Part shown: piece after piece, positions 16,962 to 26,152 of the stretch
How the letters are laid out: every line of letters starts with the position of its first letter
How positions within the stretch are numbered: position 1 is the first letter of the stretch
Source: Loki-b32 sp048941605
Lineage (GTDB): Archaea > Asgardarchaeota > Lokiarchaeia > Sigyniarchaeales > SOKP01
Direction of reading: 5' to 3'
Length of the DNA stretch: 64,000 bases
Assembly (NCBI GenBank): GCA_048941605.1
Contig: JBHLNL010000001.1
Location: forward strand, 1 to 64,000
Program-made: the position numbers and the translations under genes
The notes under the pieces: model-generated
What the model was told of the DNA's origin: nothing
Databases searched by the model: none
The model's input: only the letters and a program-made list of their open reading frames with translations

Positions 16962-18341
16962 ATGACTAGTATACCAAATAAGACTAAATTTTTAGAAGAT
17001 TTTAATAATGGAGTGGATAAATTTATTGATCATTCCTTTACACACGTTGTTACCATCTCCCACAACGATGCTGATGGAATAAGTTGCCTTCACATAATCC
17101 AAAATTTATTACACAAATTGGGTCTAAATTATGATTATTTTATTTATAATAGATCTGTTTCATGGCAAAATTATTTAAACGGAATTCTCTCAAGTAGACA
17201 AACAGATAAAAATGCTTTAATTTTTACAGATTTAGGTTCTAACTTAAATGAGTTAATCCCAATTATTAAAAATAGAAAAGAAATATTCTTTATCCTTGAT
17301 CCTCACGAAGTGGAAGACAATATAGAACTAGATAATTTCCCAGAAAATTTGTTTTTTATTAATCCCACTATTTATGGCTATGATGGACTTGAACATATTG
17401 CTGGATCGACATTAACTTATATGTTTGCAAAAAAGATAAGACCTTCCATAATAAAACAAGGATGGTTAACTGCTATTGGAATTGCTGGAGATTCATTAAA
17501 GCCAATGGATAAGCTACAATCATTTAATAGAGAGATCTATGAAGAATTAGTAGACGAAGAACTCATTGAAGATAAGGAGGGATTGATTTTATTTGGGAGT
17601 ATGCACGATTCGGTTAAAAATGCTTTAAAGTATAGCATTTTGCCATTTCTTAACCGCTTTGGAGGTGAAACAGATCAAAATATTGAATCTTTTTTAAATT
17701 CATTACAGATTAATCCCAAAACTAACCTTATTGATTTGAATGATTCAGAAATTAAATTAATTCAAAATAAATTGGGATCAAATAATTTTGGTCATTATGC
17801 TATACTTCCTCATAAATCAGGTTTATTAAAATTTGTCTTTGAACATGCGCTCTTATTAAATATATTATGCTTTAAGAATATTAGCGCAGCGATTTCTACA
17901 ATTCAGTTAAAATCAATAACACGTTATGCAAAAAGTCTGTATTCTGAATATATTCAAGATCTCTCCAGAAATTTAAGGACTCTTTCAAAAGAAATTCCTC
18001 ACTTCGAAACTAAAAAAGCAATATTTATTGAAGTAAAAGGAAAAATCCCACCTAGTAATTGGTCAGATACAGCTAGTTTTAGTGCTGTAAATGAATTATT
18101 TGATCCAAAGAAAATTTTATTCTTAGGAGGCCTTGAAAAAAAATCAGGTACAATTAAATTAAGTATTCGATGCTCTCGAAAATATCTTGAAAAGAACAAG
18201 AATAAAGGAGTAAATAAAGTAATAACAATCATAAAGAAAGAACTAGGTGGTGTAGGAGGAGGTCATAAATTAGCAGGAGGTATAAGATTATCAAAACCAT
18301 CCTATAATATCTTAAAAAAGAGAATAGATGAATTTATCTAA
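16962..18341 (+). CDS. DHH-family phosphoesterase (archaeal RecJ/GAN-like)
   Basis: 459 residues. DHH domain motifs: VTISHNDADGIS (H34, D36, D38), FTDLGS and LDPHEVE, where the family's DHH signature reads D-P-H. A DHHA1 domain closes the protein with GGVGGGHKLAGGI. Archaeal RecJ-like proteins are Mn2+-dependent 5'-3' or 3'-5' exonucleases, some tied to the replisome like Cdc45. The helical middle region is diverged, so a role as exonuclease or as nanoRNase-like enzyme cannot be decided. It is followed after 30 bp by a DUF167 gene on the same strand. Confidence 0.85.
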   Translation: MTSIPNKTKFLEDFNNGVDKFIDHSFTHVVTISHNDADGISCLHIIQNLLHKLGLNYDYFIYNRSVSWQNYLNGILSSRQTDKNALIFTDLGSNLNELIPIIKNRKEIFFILDPHEVEDNIELDNFPENLFFINPTIYGYDGLEHIAGSTLTYMFAKKIRPSIIKQGWLTAIGIAGDSLKPMDKLQSFNREIYEELVDEELIEDKEGLILFGSMHDSVKNALKYSILPFLNRFGGETDQNIESFLNSLQINPKTNLIDLNDSEIKLIQNKLGSNNFGHYAILPHKSGLLKFVFEHALLLNILCFKNISAAISTIQLKSITRYAKSLYSEYIQDLSRNLRTLSKEIPHFETKKAIFIEVKGKIPPSNWSDTASFSAVNELFDPKKILFLGGLEKKSGTIKLSIRCSRKYLEKNKNKGVNKVITIIKKELGGVGGGHKLAGGIRLSKPSYNILKKRIDEFI

Positions 18342-18371
18342 TTTTCAGCCAAAAGATGAGTAGTTGGGAAT

Positions 18372-18668
18372 ATGGGGTTTTTAAAAAAGCACTCTGACAC
18401 TAATTTTGTTATAAAATTATTAGTAAAACCAAATTCAAGGCATCAACAAATAATTGATAGTGGAGAATTTCTTACTGTCTTAGTTCGTTCTAAAGCAAAC
18501 CGTAATAAGGCAAATATAGAACTAATCAAATTGCTCAAAAAGAAACTAAATATTCCTTCAAATCAAATAAAAATATTAACTGGATTTAAAAGTACTAATA
18601 AAACGGTACAATTATTATTTACTGAAAAAATAGAAAATCAGTTATTATGTGATAAACTACTTAATTAA
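18372..18668 (+). CDS. DUF167 / YggU-family protein
   Basis: 98 residues with the family pattern: VIKLLVKPNSRHQQI, LTVLVRSKANRNKANIELI, then LLKKKLNIPSNQIKILTGFKST. The KANxxANxxLIxxL element is diagnostic. Function is unknown across bacteria and archaea despite wide conservation. It is probably co-transcribed with the DHH gene. Confidence 0.88.
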   Translation: MGFLKKHSDTNFVIKLLVKPNSRHQQIIDSGEFLTVLVRSKANRNKANIELIKLLKKKLNIPSNQIKILTGFKSTNKTVQLLFTEKIENQLLCDKLLN

Positions 18669-18684
18669 TTAAATTTCCCTTCTA

Positions 18685-19035
18685 TTAACTCCCTATTTTA
18701 ATATGTCGCCCACATTTTAAACAAGTAATAAAATGGGTCATTCCCTCGTCTGCTCTTCTTGTTTGCCTAGTTTCTAATGTTGCTTTGTCGTATCCACAGC
18801 TAGGACAAATAAAATCCTTTATTATGCTCTTCAGATTTTCTTCTTTCCACTTTATTACATCTGATGCATTAGTAACTTCATTTCTGATAGAATGTTCAAT
18901 TTTAGTAGTTAGTTTATATGCCTTAGACTTTTCTTCTGTAAACGGTTTGGTTACTCCGCACTTGCATTTGAATACCTTTTTTCCATCTAAATCTGAAGGT
19001 AACATCATTCCTCCACATTCGTCACAGAATTCCAT
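18685..19035 (-). CDS. tfs: Transcription factor S (TFIIS-like)
   Basis: 116 residues from MEFCDECGG. An N-terminal zinc ribbon (CDEC...CKC, as in RPB9) and a C-terminal TFIIS ribbon (CPSC...CLKC) with QTRRADEGMTHF, which carries the Asp-Glu pair that enters the RNA polymerase active site to stimulate transcript cleavage. In the standard motif the residue before Ala is Ser; here it is Arg. The frame extends to a TTG at 19062, but the ATG at 19035 gives the conserved start. It is convergent with the DUF167 gene. Confidence 0.93.
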   Translation of the reverse strand: MEFCDECGGMMLPSDLDGKKVFKCKCGVTKPFTEEKSKAYKLTTKIEHSIRNEVTNASDVIKWKEENLKSIIKDFICPSCGYDKATLETRQTRRADEGMTHFITCLKCGRHIKIGS

Positions 19036-19116
19036 AGTGTTATAACCCTGAATAAGATTCAATTAATAATTCTCTTAAGATTTATAAATTTATACTCCCA
19101 AATAATTTTTGTGAAT

Positions 19117-20091
19117 TCAAAATCTTAAGCCAAAAAGTAAGGCACAAAATATTACTCCAGAAATAAGATCAGCTGTAGTACCGGGATTTAATTTTCCTTT
19201 TTTTATTTGAAGTTCATTATCTAATTGTATTGTTAATTTTAAACCTTTTTCTGAGGAAATCCCTCCGTATTCTAAAATTGATGATGCTTTTTTTGAAATA
19301 ATTAAAGCAGATTCTAATCCAGATTTTCTTATAACTAATGAATCTGGATGTGAGGATAATAACTTTAAATAAGTATTAACTATTGAGACATTTACATCAT
19401 TATCTTGGTTGAATGACCTTAAAAAATAAGGTATTCCTTCATCAAAAATTATAGCAAATCCAGTAAAATATTCTGAGCTAATTAAATCCTTCTGCTTTGA
19501 AAGTTCAAATATTTTTTTTAATTTTATCTTATCAGAAATAATCTCATTAAGCGAATCTTCATTATTAATATCATATTTTTCAATTGTTCCCAAACCACCA
19601 GGATTACATAGACGTATTGCTTTAAATAAATTTACTGTATCATTTACAGAAGCGCTATCAATCACTCTAATTAAATTATTTCTTAAATCATCAATATAAA
19701 ATTTCTTAGTTTTTAAACAAATTACTGAAGCCGCTGCGAGTGGTGCTAAAATTAAAATATGACCTAATAAAACGTTACCACCACCTTGCCATTTCATCAT
19801 TTCTTCAGTAGCATGTTTAAAAAATTTACCTATTTCAATTCTTTCATAACCACTTTCATTCTTAAAGGGAATTTGAAAAATTTTTTCACAGAATTCTCTA
19901 AAATTTGGCTGGATCGCTGTAATTCCTGCTAAAAAATGCTCAAATCTAGTATTTTCAAAATTTCTTGTTCGATGTACATTTCCTGGTTTTGGCCAAGCTC
20001 CTAGCTCTAATAAACTTGCTAAATTTAAGCATCTTATTAAATCATCAACAGATTTAATAGAGAATTTAAAATTAGTTCCTTCTAATGACAC
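19117..20091 (-). CDS. CitG/MdcB-like triphosphoribosyl-dephospho-CoA synthase family protein
   Basis: 324 residues. Family motifs in order: LLELGAWPKPGNVHRTR, GGGNVLLGHILILAPLAAA, SSHPDSLVIRKSG and KLNPGTTADLISGVIFCALL. In bacteria CitG makes the prosthetic group of citrate lyase from ATP and dephospho-CoA. Archaeal members occur without citrate lyase, and none of its subunits lies nearby, so the true substrate is open. The first codon is GTG. It stands between TFS and eL22 on the same strand. Confidence 0.85.
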   Translation of the reverse strand: MSLEGTNFKFSIKSVDDLIRCLNLASLLELGAWPKPGNVHRTRNFENTRFEHFLAGITAIQPNFREFCEKIFQIPFKNESGYERIEIGKFFKHATEEMMKWQGGGNVLLGHILILAPLAAASVICLKTKKFYIDDLRNNLIRVIDSASVNDTVNLFKAIRLCNPGGLGTIEKYDINNEDSLNEIISDKIKLKKIFELSKQKDLISSEYFTGFAIIFDEGIPYFLRSFNQDNDVNVSIVNTYLKLLSSHPDSLVIRKSGLESALIISKKASSILEYGGISSEKGLKLTIQLDNELQIKKGKLNPGTTADLISGVIFCALLFGLRF

Positions 20092-20142
20092 ACTAAATAA
20101 TATTTTTTAAAATATAAAATTGTATTTGAAAAAAAGTAAGAG

Positions 20143-20454
20143 CTAATAATAGCTTAATTCAAGAATTTTCTTTTCTTTCACAATGTACCCTTCAGTTTCA
20201 TCAGTTTTAAAAGAAATTGGCCTGAAATCATTGTGTAGCCCATTTTTGAACAGAAATTTTTTGATTCTTAGTTTTAATGCTCTTTTAGATAACTTATTTG
20301 GCATTTCTAAGTCGATTTCGTTCCCATTTCGGTTAAGAATTATTTGTGGTAATGCTTCAGATAGGAATCTAATTAAATCAAGAACATGCTGCTCATTCTT
20401 AAAACTTAATTCCTTAACGTTAATTGTGAAAGCCTTTGTTTTTTGTTCACTCAT
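20143..20454 (-). CDS. rpl22e: Ribosomal protein eL22
   Basis: 103 residues. The order AFTINVKELSF, an acidic helix, NEIDLEMPNKLSKRALKLRIKKFLFKNGL and a final strand GYIVKEKKILEL matches eukaryotic L22e ([21 protein letters not shown] in the yeast/human type), including the basic rRNA-binding helix. eL22 is absent from most archaea but has been reported from Lokiarchaeota, so it supports an Asgard origin. Similarity is by recalled family pattern, not alignment. About 50 bp downstream of it is the CitG-like gene. Confidence 0.82.
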   Translation of the reverse strand: MSEQKTKAFTINVKELSFKNEQHVLDLIRFLSEALPQIILNRNGNEIDLEMPNKLSKRALKLRIKKFLFKNGLHNDFRPISFKTDETEGYIVKEKKILELSYY

Positions 20455-20599
20455 AGTTTTATCACTCTGTAAAATAGATAATTAAAAATATTATTAATTT
20501 TTTATGATTTTATTGAAGTAATTTAAAAATGAATACCTTCTATACGAATTTCATTAGTATTTTTCAATCTAAAACTTGAATCATAAATGGTGAATTTAC

Positions 20600-21880
20600 C
20601 TGGTAGATTATGTAGATTTGGATTATACTCCAAACGAAAATGATTTAGTGGTGATGTATTATGTACAAATTTCACCCAACTGCAAAAATTTACAGTATGC
20701 TGCTCAAGAAATTGCTAAAGAAAGTTCCATAGGCACTTGGACTGAAATTGCCACATTATCTTCTGAAATTGCCCAAAGACTTAAGCCATCAACATTCTAT
20801 ATTGATCAAGAAAATAAAATTATTAAAATAGCTTACACAAAAGAATTGTTTGAAGCTAATAACTTACCCCAGATACTAAGTGCTATTGCAGGAAATATTT
20901 ATGGAATGAAGGTTCTAAAGTCTTTACGGTTATTAGATATAAGTTTTCCTAAAGATATTGTTAATGTTTATAGGGGACCTAAATTTGGAATTAACGGTAT
21001 CAGAAATTTAACAAAAGTGAAGAATAGACCTCTTCTAGGAACTATTGTAAAACCTAAAGTTGGATTAAATGAAATTGAACATTCAAAAGTATGTAAAGAC
21101 GCTTGGCTAGGGGGATTGGATATTGTGAAGGATGATGAGAATCTAACGAGCCTGAGTTTTAATAAATTCGAGAAAAGAGTAATGGTAACATTAAAAACAA
21201 GGGATAAGGCTGAAAATGAAACAGGAGAAAGGAAGTTTTATATGCCAAATATTACTGCTCCTCTTAGTACTATGAAAAACCGGGCAGATATTGTAATAGA
21301 GAATGGTGGAGAATACATAATGGTTGATATATTGACAATTGGATTCTCTGCTTTACAAGAAATCAGAGATTATGTAGATGACCGAGATGTAGTAATCCAC
21401 GCTCATAGAGCAATGCATGCTGCTTTAACTCGGAATAAAAAGCATGGAATCACAATGCTAGCACTATCAAAAATTATGAGATTAATTGGTATGGATCAAC
21501 TTCACACAGGAACTATTGTGGGAAAAATGGAGGGCGATAAAAGAGAAGTTTTAGAATGCAATCAATTACTTACAACACATCAAATTTCTGATAATAATAT
21601 CACTATGCTTAATCAAGATTGGGGAGATATTAAATCTACTTTACCTGTGGCTTCTGGAGGTCTAAGCCCACTTCATATTCCTAGTCTTATGGAAATATTA
21701 GGAAAAGATTTGGTTTATCAATTTGGAGGCGGATGCCATGGTCATCCTGATGGAACAATAGCAGGTGCTAAAGCTATTAGACAAGCTATGGATGCTGTCC
21801 TAAATGGTTTTACTTTAGAAGAGTATGCAGAAAAGAATATTGAATTAGCAAAAGCCATTGAAAAATGGGGAAAAAATTAA
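20600..21880 (+). CDS. rbcL: RuBisCO large subunit, form III (probable CTG start)
   Basis: All active-site elements are present. Numbered from the internal TTG at 20618 they are: KESSIGTW (E35, T40), N93, KPK (K145, K147), KDDEN with the carbamylated K171 plus D173/E174, HAHRAMHAA (H263, R264), HTGT (H296), K303 of the mobile loop, ASGG and GGGCHGHPDG. It should carboxylate ribulose-1,5-bisphosphate to two 3-phosphoglycerates. The TTG at 20618 cuts inside conserved sequence; the frame reads VDYVDLDYTPNEND from a CTG at 20600 preceded six bases earlier by GGTGA. An ATT at 20594 is the only other option. Convergent with its pathway partner. Confidence 0.94.
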   Translation: MVDYVDLDYTPNENDLVVMYYVQISPNCKNLQYAAQEIAKESSIGTWTEIATLSSEIAQRLKPSTFYIDQENKIIKIAYTKELFEANNLPQILSAIAGNIYGMKVLKSLRLLDISFPKDIVNVYRGPKFGINGIRNLTKVKNRPLLGTIVKPKVGLNEIEHSKVCKDAWLGGLDIVKDDENLTSLSFNKFEKRVMVTLKTRDKAENETGERKFYMPNITAPLSTMKNRADIVIENGGEYIMVDILTIGFSALQEIRDYVDDRDVVIHAHRAMHAALTRNKKHGITMLALSKIMRLIGMDQLHTGTIVGKMEGDKREVLECNQLLTTHQISDNNITMLNQDWGDIKSTLPVASGGLSPLHIPSLMEILGKDLVYQFGGGCHGHPDGTIAGAKAIRQAMDAVLNGFTLEEYAEKNIELAKAIEKWGKN

Positions 21881-21891
21881 TTTGAGATAAG

Positions 21892-22824
21892 CTAAACCAT
21901 TTCTGGATATGTTTTAGCAAAATAATTAGGAACATGACTCGAAGCAAAAATACCTGCTTCTGTAATTAACCCATCAATATACCGCCTACTTACAGTTTCA
22001 AATGCTGGATTTAAAATTTCAATTCCTTCTGGTGGATTTTCCCAAATTTCTTTAGAATCTCTCATCTCAATAGTTTCTAAAATTCCAAGATTGGTCTCTG
22101 GATTATATTTCAATAAAGGAGATGCAACATAAAATGGAACATGCTCTTCGTGAGCAACCAATGCTAGTAGTCTTGATCCTATTTTGTTAATAATAGTTCC
22201 TTCAGAGGTTATGCTATCTGCGCCAATTATTATAATATCAACCTGATAATGTTTTACAGCCCACCTCATTGCGCTGTCAACAACATGGATAACTTCTATA
22301 CCCGCATTCAATAACTCTTGAGAAGTTTTTCTACCCTGTAATCTAGGTTGCGTTTCTGTATTAATTACTTTAAAATCTTTTTCTTGTTTTTTTGCTTCTA
22401 AAAGAATACCAGTAACTAGACTTGAATGACAATGCGTCATCACAACAAATTTCTGACCTTTAGGGGGAAAACGCCTAGCTCCAATTTCAGCAATTCTTCT
22501 TTTTGAAGTTTGAAGTATATCACAATATAGATTTTTATACTTTTCAATGATATCAGAGATATATTCAGCAATTATACTGTCTTTCTCTTGTTCTAACTTA
22601 TTCATTATAAATTTCAAACCATTTTTCATTGCAGGTTCTGTTGGTCTTGTATTTATTAATATATCTTGCGCTTCGTAAAGTTTCTCAAAACAGTGTTTGG
22701 TATTTTGGCATTTTAATCTTGTAGCATAACTACTTAAAAAATCAATAGCACTAATAGCAACATTGCTTGCACCCTGAATCTCTAATGACTTTATTCTCTC
22801 AGCATCTTTTAATAATTGTTTCAT
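21892..22824 (-). CDS. Ribose-1,5-bisphosphate isomerase (eIF2B-like fold)
   Basis: 310 residues. Matches the archaeal R15P isomerase: VMTHCHSS with catalytic Cys (C132), INTETQPRLQGRKT, HVVDSAMRWAV, IIIGADSITSEG with catalytic Asp (D203) and INKIGSRLLALVAHE. The enzyme converts ribose-1,5-bisphosphate, made from AMP by AMP phosphorylase, to ribulose-1,5-bisphosphate for form III RuBisCO, whose gene ends 11 bp away on the other strand. AMP phosphorylase is not in the window. The paralogous eIF2B subunits lack this Cys, which favours the isomerase. GGGAGAGG precedes the ATG. Confidence 0.92.
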   Translation of the reverse strand: MKQLLKDAERIKSLEIQGASNVAISAIDFLSSYATRLKCQNTKHCFEKLYEAQDILINTRPTEPAMKNGLKFIMNKLEQEKDSIIAEYISDIIEKYKNLYCDILQTSKRRIAEIGARRFPPKGQKFVVMTHCHSSLVTGILLEAKKQEKDFKVINTETQPRLQGRKTSQELLNAGIEVIHVVDSAMRWAVKHYQVDIIIIGADSITSEGTIINKIGSRLLALVAHEEHVPFYVASPLLKYNPETNLGILETIEMRDSKEIWENPPEGIEILNPAFETVSRRYIDGLITEAGIFASSHVPNYFAKTYPEMV

Positions 22825-22893
22825 TTCATATATCCTCTCCCAATTATTTTTTAATTTATTTATAAATTATAGTACTAAAATAAGATCTGGTTA

Positions 22894-23112
22894 TTATAAG
22901 GAATTATCTTCTTGATCTAATTTATAATCTTCTGAATCAAATTCATAACCTTGATCTAATTTATAATCTTCAGAATCAATTTCAATATAAAAACGTCCAA
23001 GATATCCACAATTAACACATTCATACATATCAGGTGCAAGCCAGCCCGATACATTTACAGCGTTTTTTAGTTTTGGCTTCTTACACTTAGGACAGATTCT
23101 GATATAGACCAT
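22894..23112 (-). CDS. Small zinc-ribbon protein with a duplicated acidic C-terminus
   Basis: 72 residues. CPKC and CVNC pairs (about residues 8-11 and 32-35) predict a zinc ribbon. The C-terminus repeats a 13-residue unit containing DSEDYKLDQ twice; the DNA repeats with a 39-bp period (22911-22949 and 22950-22988) and few differences, so the duplication is recent. Function unknown. Confidence 0.65.
   Translation of the reverse strand: MVYIRICPKCKKPKLKNAVNVSGWLAPDMYECVNCGYLGRFYIEIDSEDYKLDQGYEFDSEDYKLDQEDNSL
22911..22988. repeat. Two-copy 39-bp tandem repeat in a zinc-ribbon gene
   Basis: CTTGATCTAATTTATAATCT opens both copies, at 22911 and 22950. It encodes the duplicated DSEDYKLDQ stretch on the minus strand. 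Confidence 0.85.
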
Positions 23113-23256
23113 ATTTACTAGTTAACTCCACTTATTTTAATATTAATAGAGTTTGATTTTCTATTAAATTTACATACTATGTATAATTATATTTTATTAC
23201 ATTTTTAATTAGGGGATTTTAATTTAATTTTCAAATTTATAATATAATGTAATATA

Positions 23257-24186
23257 ATGACAAACTCAGTTGTAACAAGAACTTTAGGTATGGATTTTAT
23301 ATATTTCGATTTAATTTTTCTTTTAATTTGGATATTTTTCTTAATAAAGAAGAAATATAAGATTCCTATTTTATGGGGGCTCTTTGGATGGTTTGCATAT
23401 ATTATTGCAGATTATATTCTATGGTATATGATTACTCAAACAAGAACATATTCAGGGCCTATAAATCCTTTACTCTTTTTTTTATGGTTTTGTTTTTCAC
23501 CTGGATTTGTCATGTTTTCTTATGTAGTTGTAATGTTTGAGAAAAGAAGCCTTAAGGAAATGATATTTTGGACATTTTTATTCTTTATGGGATGGATATC
23601 AGTAGCATGTGGATCCCAATTAATTCCTTTGGATGATAGAATTATTGAAGTGTCTAGAGATATGAACATAGCAAACCAACGATTAAATGAAATGATAATG
23701 GTTTTCATTAATATATTAATTGCTTTGATCTTATATCTAAAGAAAAAATTAAGGTTGGAAGACATTCTTTACATATTTCTGGTTGGAACTCTTGTTGAGT
23801 TTTCTTTAGAAATTAGTTTAACAGTTTCAGGGATTCGTCAAGCGCAAGGATCTTGGAGTATATTCTTATTAATTATAAATACTTCACTTGAATTTAATTT
23901 AGGCATCGTTTTAATGTATATATTATGGGTGTTTTTTAAAATTAAACGATATAAACATTATCTTTATCAGATGAGTTATAAAGATTTTAAGCATATAAAA
24001 ACAAATTTTGATGCTGTAGCTTCAATATGTAAAGAAAAAATCTTAATAGAAAAACATATGAAAGAGTATTCTAAATTATATAAAGTTAGAAATTTCCTAT
24101 CTGATATTAAATATTATTGTAGAAAATACAATAATGAAGACATCCTTAGTGATTTAGAGGCAGAAATCAAAACTTTTTGGAACTAA
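23257..24186 (+). CDS. Seven-helix membrane protein with cytoplasmic tail, unknown
   Basis: 309 residues with about seven hydrophobic helices (roughly 13-31, 37-57, 70-92, 103-121, 143-161, 168-190, 200-228), then a basic helical tail of some 80 residues (ISYKD-like onset, ending KTFWN). I recognise no transporter or receptor motif. The N-terminus has no cleavable signal. It stands alone between the zinc-ribbon gene and uvrC. Confidence 0.62.
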   Translation: MTNSVVTRTLGMDFIYFDLIFLLIWIFFLIKKKYKIPILWGLFGWFAYIIADYILWYMITQTRTYSGPINPLLFFLWFCFSPGFVMFSYVVVMFEKRSLKEMIFWTFLFFMGWISVACGSQLIPLDDRIIEVSRDMNIANQRLNEMIMVFINILIALILYLKKKLRLEDILYIFLVGTLVEFSLEISLTVSGIRQAQGSWSIFLLIINTSLEFNLGIVLMYILWVFFKIKRYKHYLYQMSYKDFKHIKTNFDAVASICKEKILIEKHMKEYSKLYKVRNFLSDIKYYCRKYNNEDILSDLEAEIKTFWN

Positions 24187-24301
24187 AATATTTTAATATT
24201 AAGTCGTTATAAGTATAACAGTAAAATATTAATCTCATTTATTAATAATTTATCTTAAGCTTTATTTCTCAATTAACATGTAAAGGCTCTGATTAATCCT
24301 A

Positions 24302-26131
24302 ATGAATATGTCTAACGTAGAATTACAGAGAAAAAGTTTACCCAATGAACCAGGTGTTTATTTATTTTATGATAATAAGAAAACTGTTATATACATTGGA
24401 AAAGCTCTAAATCTTAGAAAAAGAGTTAATCAATATTTTACAAAATCTCATTATACTGATCCATATTATGAAGAAAAAATCAATGAACTTGTAAAGCTTA
24501 TCCATTCTATTGAATATTTTGTAACTGACAATGAGAAAGAAGCCTTGCTTTTAGAAAATATCCAGATTAAAAAGCATCTCCCTCGTTTTAATGTAATTAT
24601 GAGGGATTCTAAGACATATCCTTGGGTTGCGATTTTTTATTCTGAAGATTTTCCTAGAATCCGAGTATTAAGAAACCCAGAAAAATATTCTCAAGAAAAT
24701 TTGTTTTTAGGGCCATATACAGATAAAAAGGAAATCATAAGAATATTGAGAGATTTAAGAAAAATTTTTCCCTATTGTTCATGTAAAAAGCCTGTTAAAA
24801 AAAGAAAAAGACCATGTTTATACTACCAATTAAAACTCTGCCCTGGTCCTTGTTTTACCAGCATTACTAAAGAAGAATATTTAGATAACATTACAAAGAT
24901 CGAAATGTTTTTAAAAGGAGAAACAAGTGAATTAAAAAAAGAAATAGAAGAAAAAATGCAAAATGCTGCAAAAAGCCAGGAATTTGAAATAGCTGCTGTC
25001 TGGAGAGATAAATTAGAAGATATAGATCATGCAACTGACAAACAACATGTGTTTTTAAATCATGATGCAAATAAGGATATCATTGGGTATTATTCTGAAA
25101 AGAATTATGTGGCAATAGTTATCATTCATATCCGAGAAGGTAGGATAATAAATAAGGATTCTTTTATTTTTGATTTAAGAGAAAAACTAGTTCGTAAAGA
25201 TGAATTATTTTCTTCTATTTTAGAACAATATTATCAAGATTTTAAAACTCAATTACCGGATATGATAATTCTTGCTGAAGTAAGTAAAGAATTTGATATT
25301 TTATTCAAGTATTTGAAAGATTTAAATGCAATCATACAAATAAAGCCTCCAAAAGATGATTTTGAGAAAAGTTTAATCCGTATCTCAAATAAAAATGCAA
25401 AAGTTATGGTTAATCAGAGCATTCAAATGGAGCAAATTACAATGGATGAAGCAGATTTTAGAAAAGAAATTTTGAAAGAAGCTAAATTAATATTAAACTT
25501 ATTAAAAGAACCTAGAATTATAGAAGGCTTTGATATTTCAAATATTGAAGGTACTGACGCAACTGGCTCGATGGTTTACTTTATTGATGCAAAACCATAT
25601 AATAAAAACTATAGGCATTTTAAAATTCGTTCTAAATCAACACCTGATGATGTAGCTATGATGAAAGAACTCTTGAAAAGAAGATATAATATGCTCTTAA
25701 AGAGAAATCTAGAACTCCCTGATTTAATATTAGTTGATGGTGGGAAGGGGCAGCTTAATGCAGGAATCTCTGTTTTACAAGATCTAGGTCTTAATATTCC
25801 TATCATAGGATTAGCAAAAAAATATGAGGAAATTTATATCCCTAGCAAGAAGGAACCCATAATTCTGCCAAAAGATTCACCATTATTAAAATTATTTCAA
25901 AGAGTAAGAGATGAAGCTCATAGATTCGCTGTCCGATTACATAAAAAACAAAGAACAAAAAAATTAACAGGGTCAATACTAGATGATATTGAAGGTGTGG
26001 GGCCAATCACTAGAAATAAGTTGTTAAATCATTTTGGGAGTTTAGATAATATTAAGAAATCTACATTAGAAGAAATAACTCGAATTGTAGGTAAAAAATT
26101 GGCTAAAAAAATATTAGAGCATCTGAAATAG
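24302..26131 (+). CDS. uvrC: Excinuclease ABC subunit C
   Basis: 609 residues, full length. A GIY-YIG nuclease (PGVYLFYDNKKTVIYIGKA, about 17-36), a Cys cluster (CSCKKPVKKRKRPCLYYQLKLCPGPC), a UVR helix pair (AAKSQEFEIAAVWRDKLEDI), the RNase H-like C-terminal nuclease (EGFDISNIEGTDATGSMVYF; LPDLILVDGGKGQLNA) and paired helix-hairpin-helix motifs (GVGPITRNKLLNHFGS). UvrC makes both incisions in nucleotide excision repair after UvrA/UvrB. This bacterial-type system occurs in some archaea by transfer; uvrA and uvrB are not in view. Two start Mets are possible. Confidence 0.95.
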   Translation: MNMSNVELQRKSLPNEPGVYLFYDNKKTVIYIGKALNLRKRVNQYFTKSHYTDPYYEEKINELVKLIHSIEYFVTDNEKEALLLENIQIKKHLPRFNVIMRDSKTYPWVAIFYSEDFPRIRVLRNPEKYSQENLFLGPYTDKKEIIRILRDLRKIFPYCSCKKPVKKRKRPCLYYQLKLCPGPCFTSITKEEYLDNITKIEMFLKGETSELKKEIEEKMQNAAKSQEFEIAAVWRDKLEDIDHATDKQHVFLNHDANKDIIGYYSEKNYVAIVIIHIREGRIINKDSFIFDLREKLVRKDELFSSILEQYYQDFKTQLPDMIILAEVSKEFDILFKYLKDLNAIIQIKPPKDDFEKSLIRISNKNAKVMVNQSIQMEQITMDEADFRKEILKEAKLILNLLKEPRIIEGFDISNIEGTDATGSMVYFIDAKPYNKNYRHFKIRSKSTPDDVAMMKELLKRRYNMLLKRNLELPDLILVDGGKGQLNAGISVLQDLGLNIPIIGLAKKYEEIYIPSKKEPIILPKDSPLLKLFQRVRDEAHRFAVRLHKKQRTKKLTGSILDDIEGVGPITRNKLLNHFGSLDNIKKSTLEEITRIVGKKLAKKILEHLK

Positions 26132-26152
26132 TAAAATAGATGTATTTCAATT

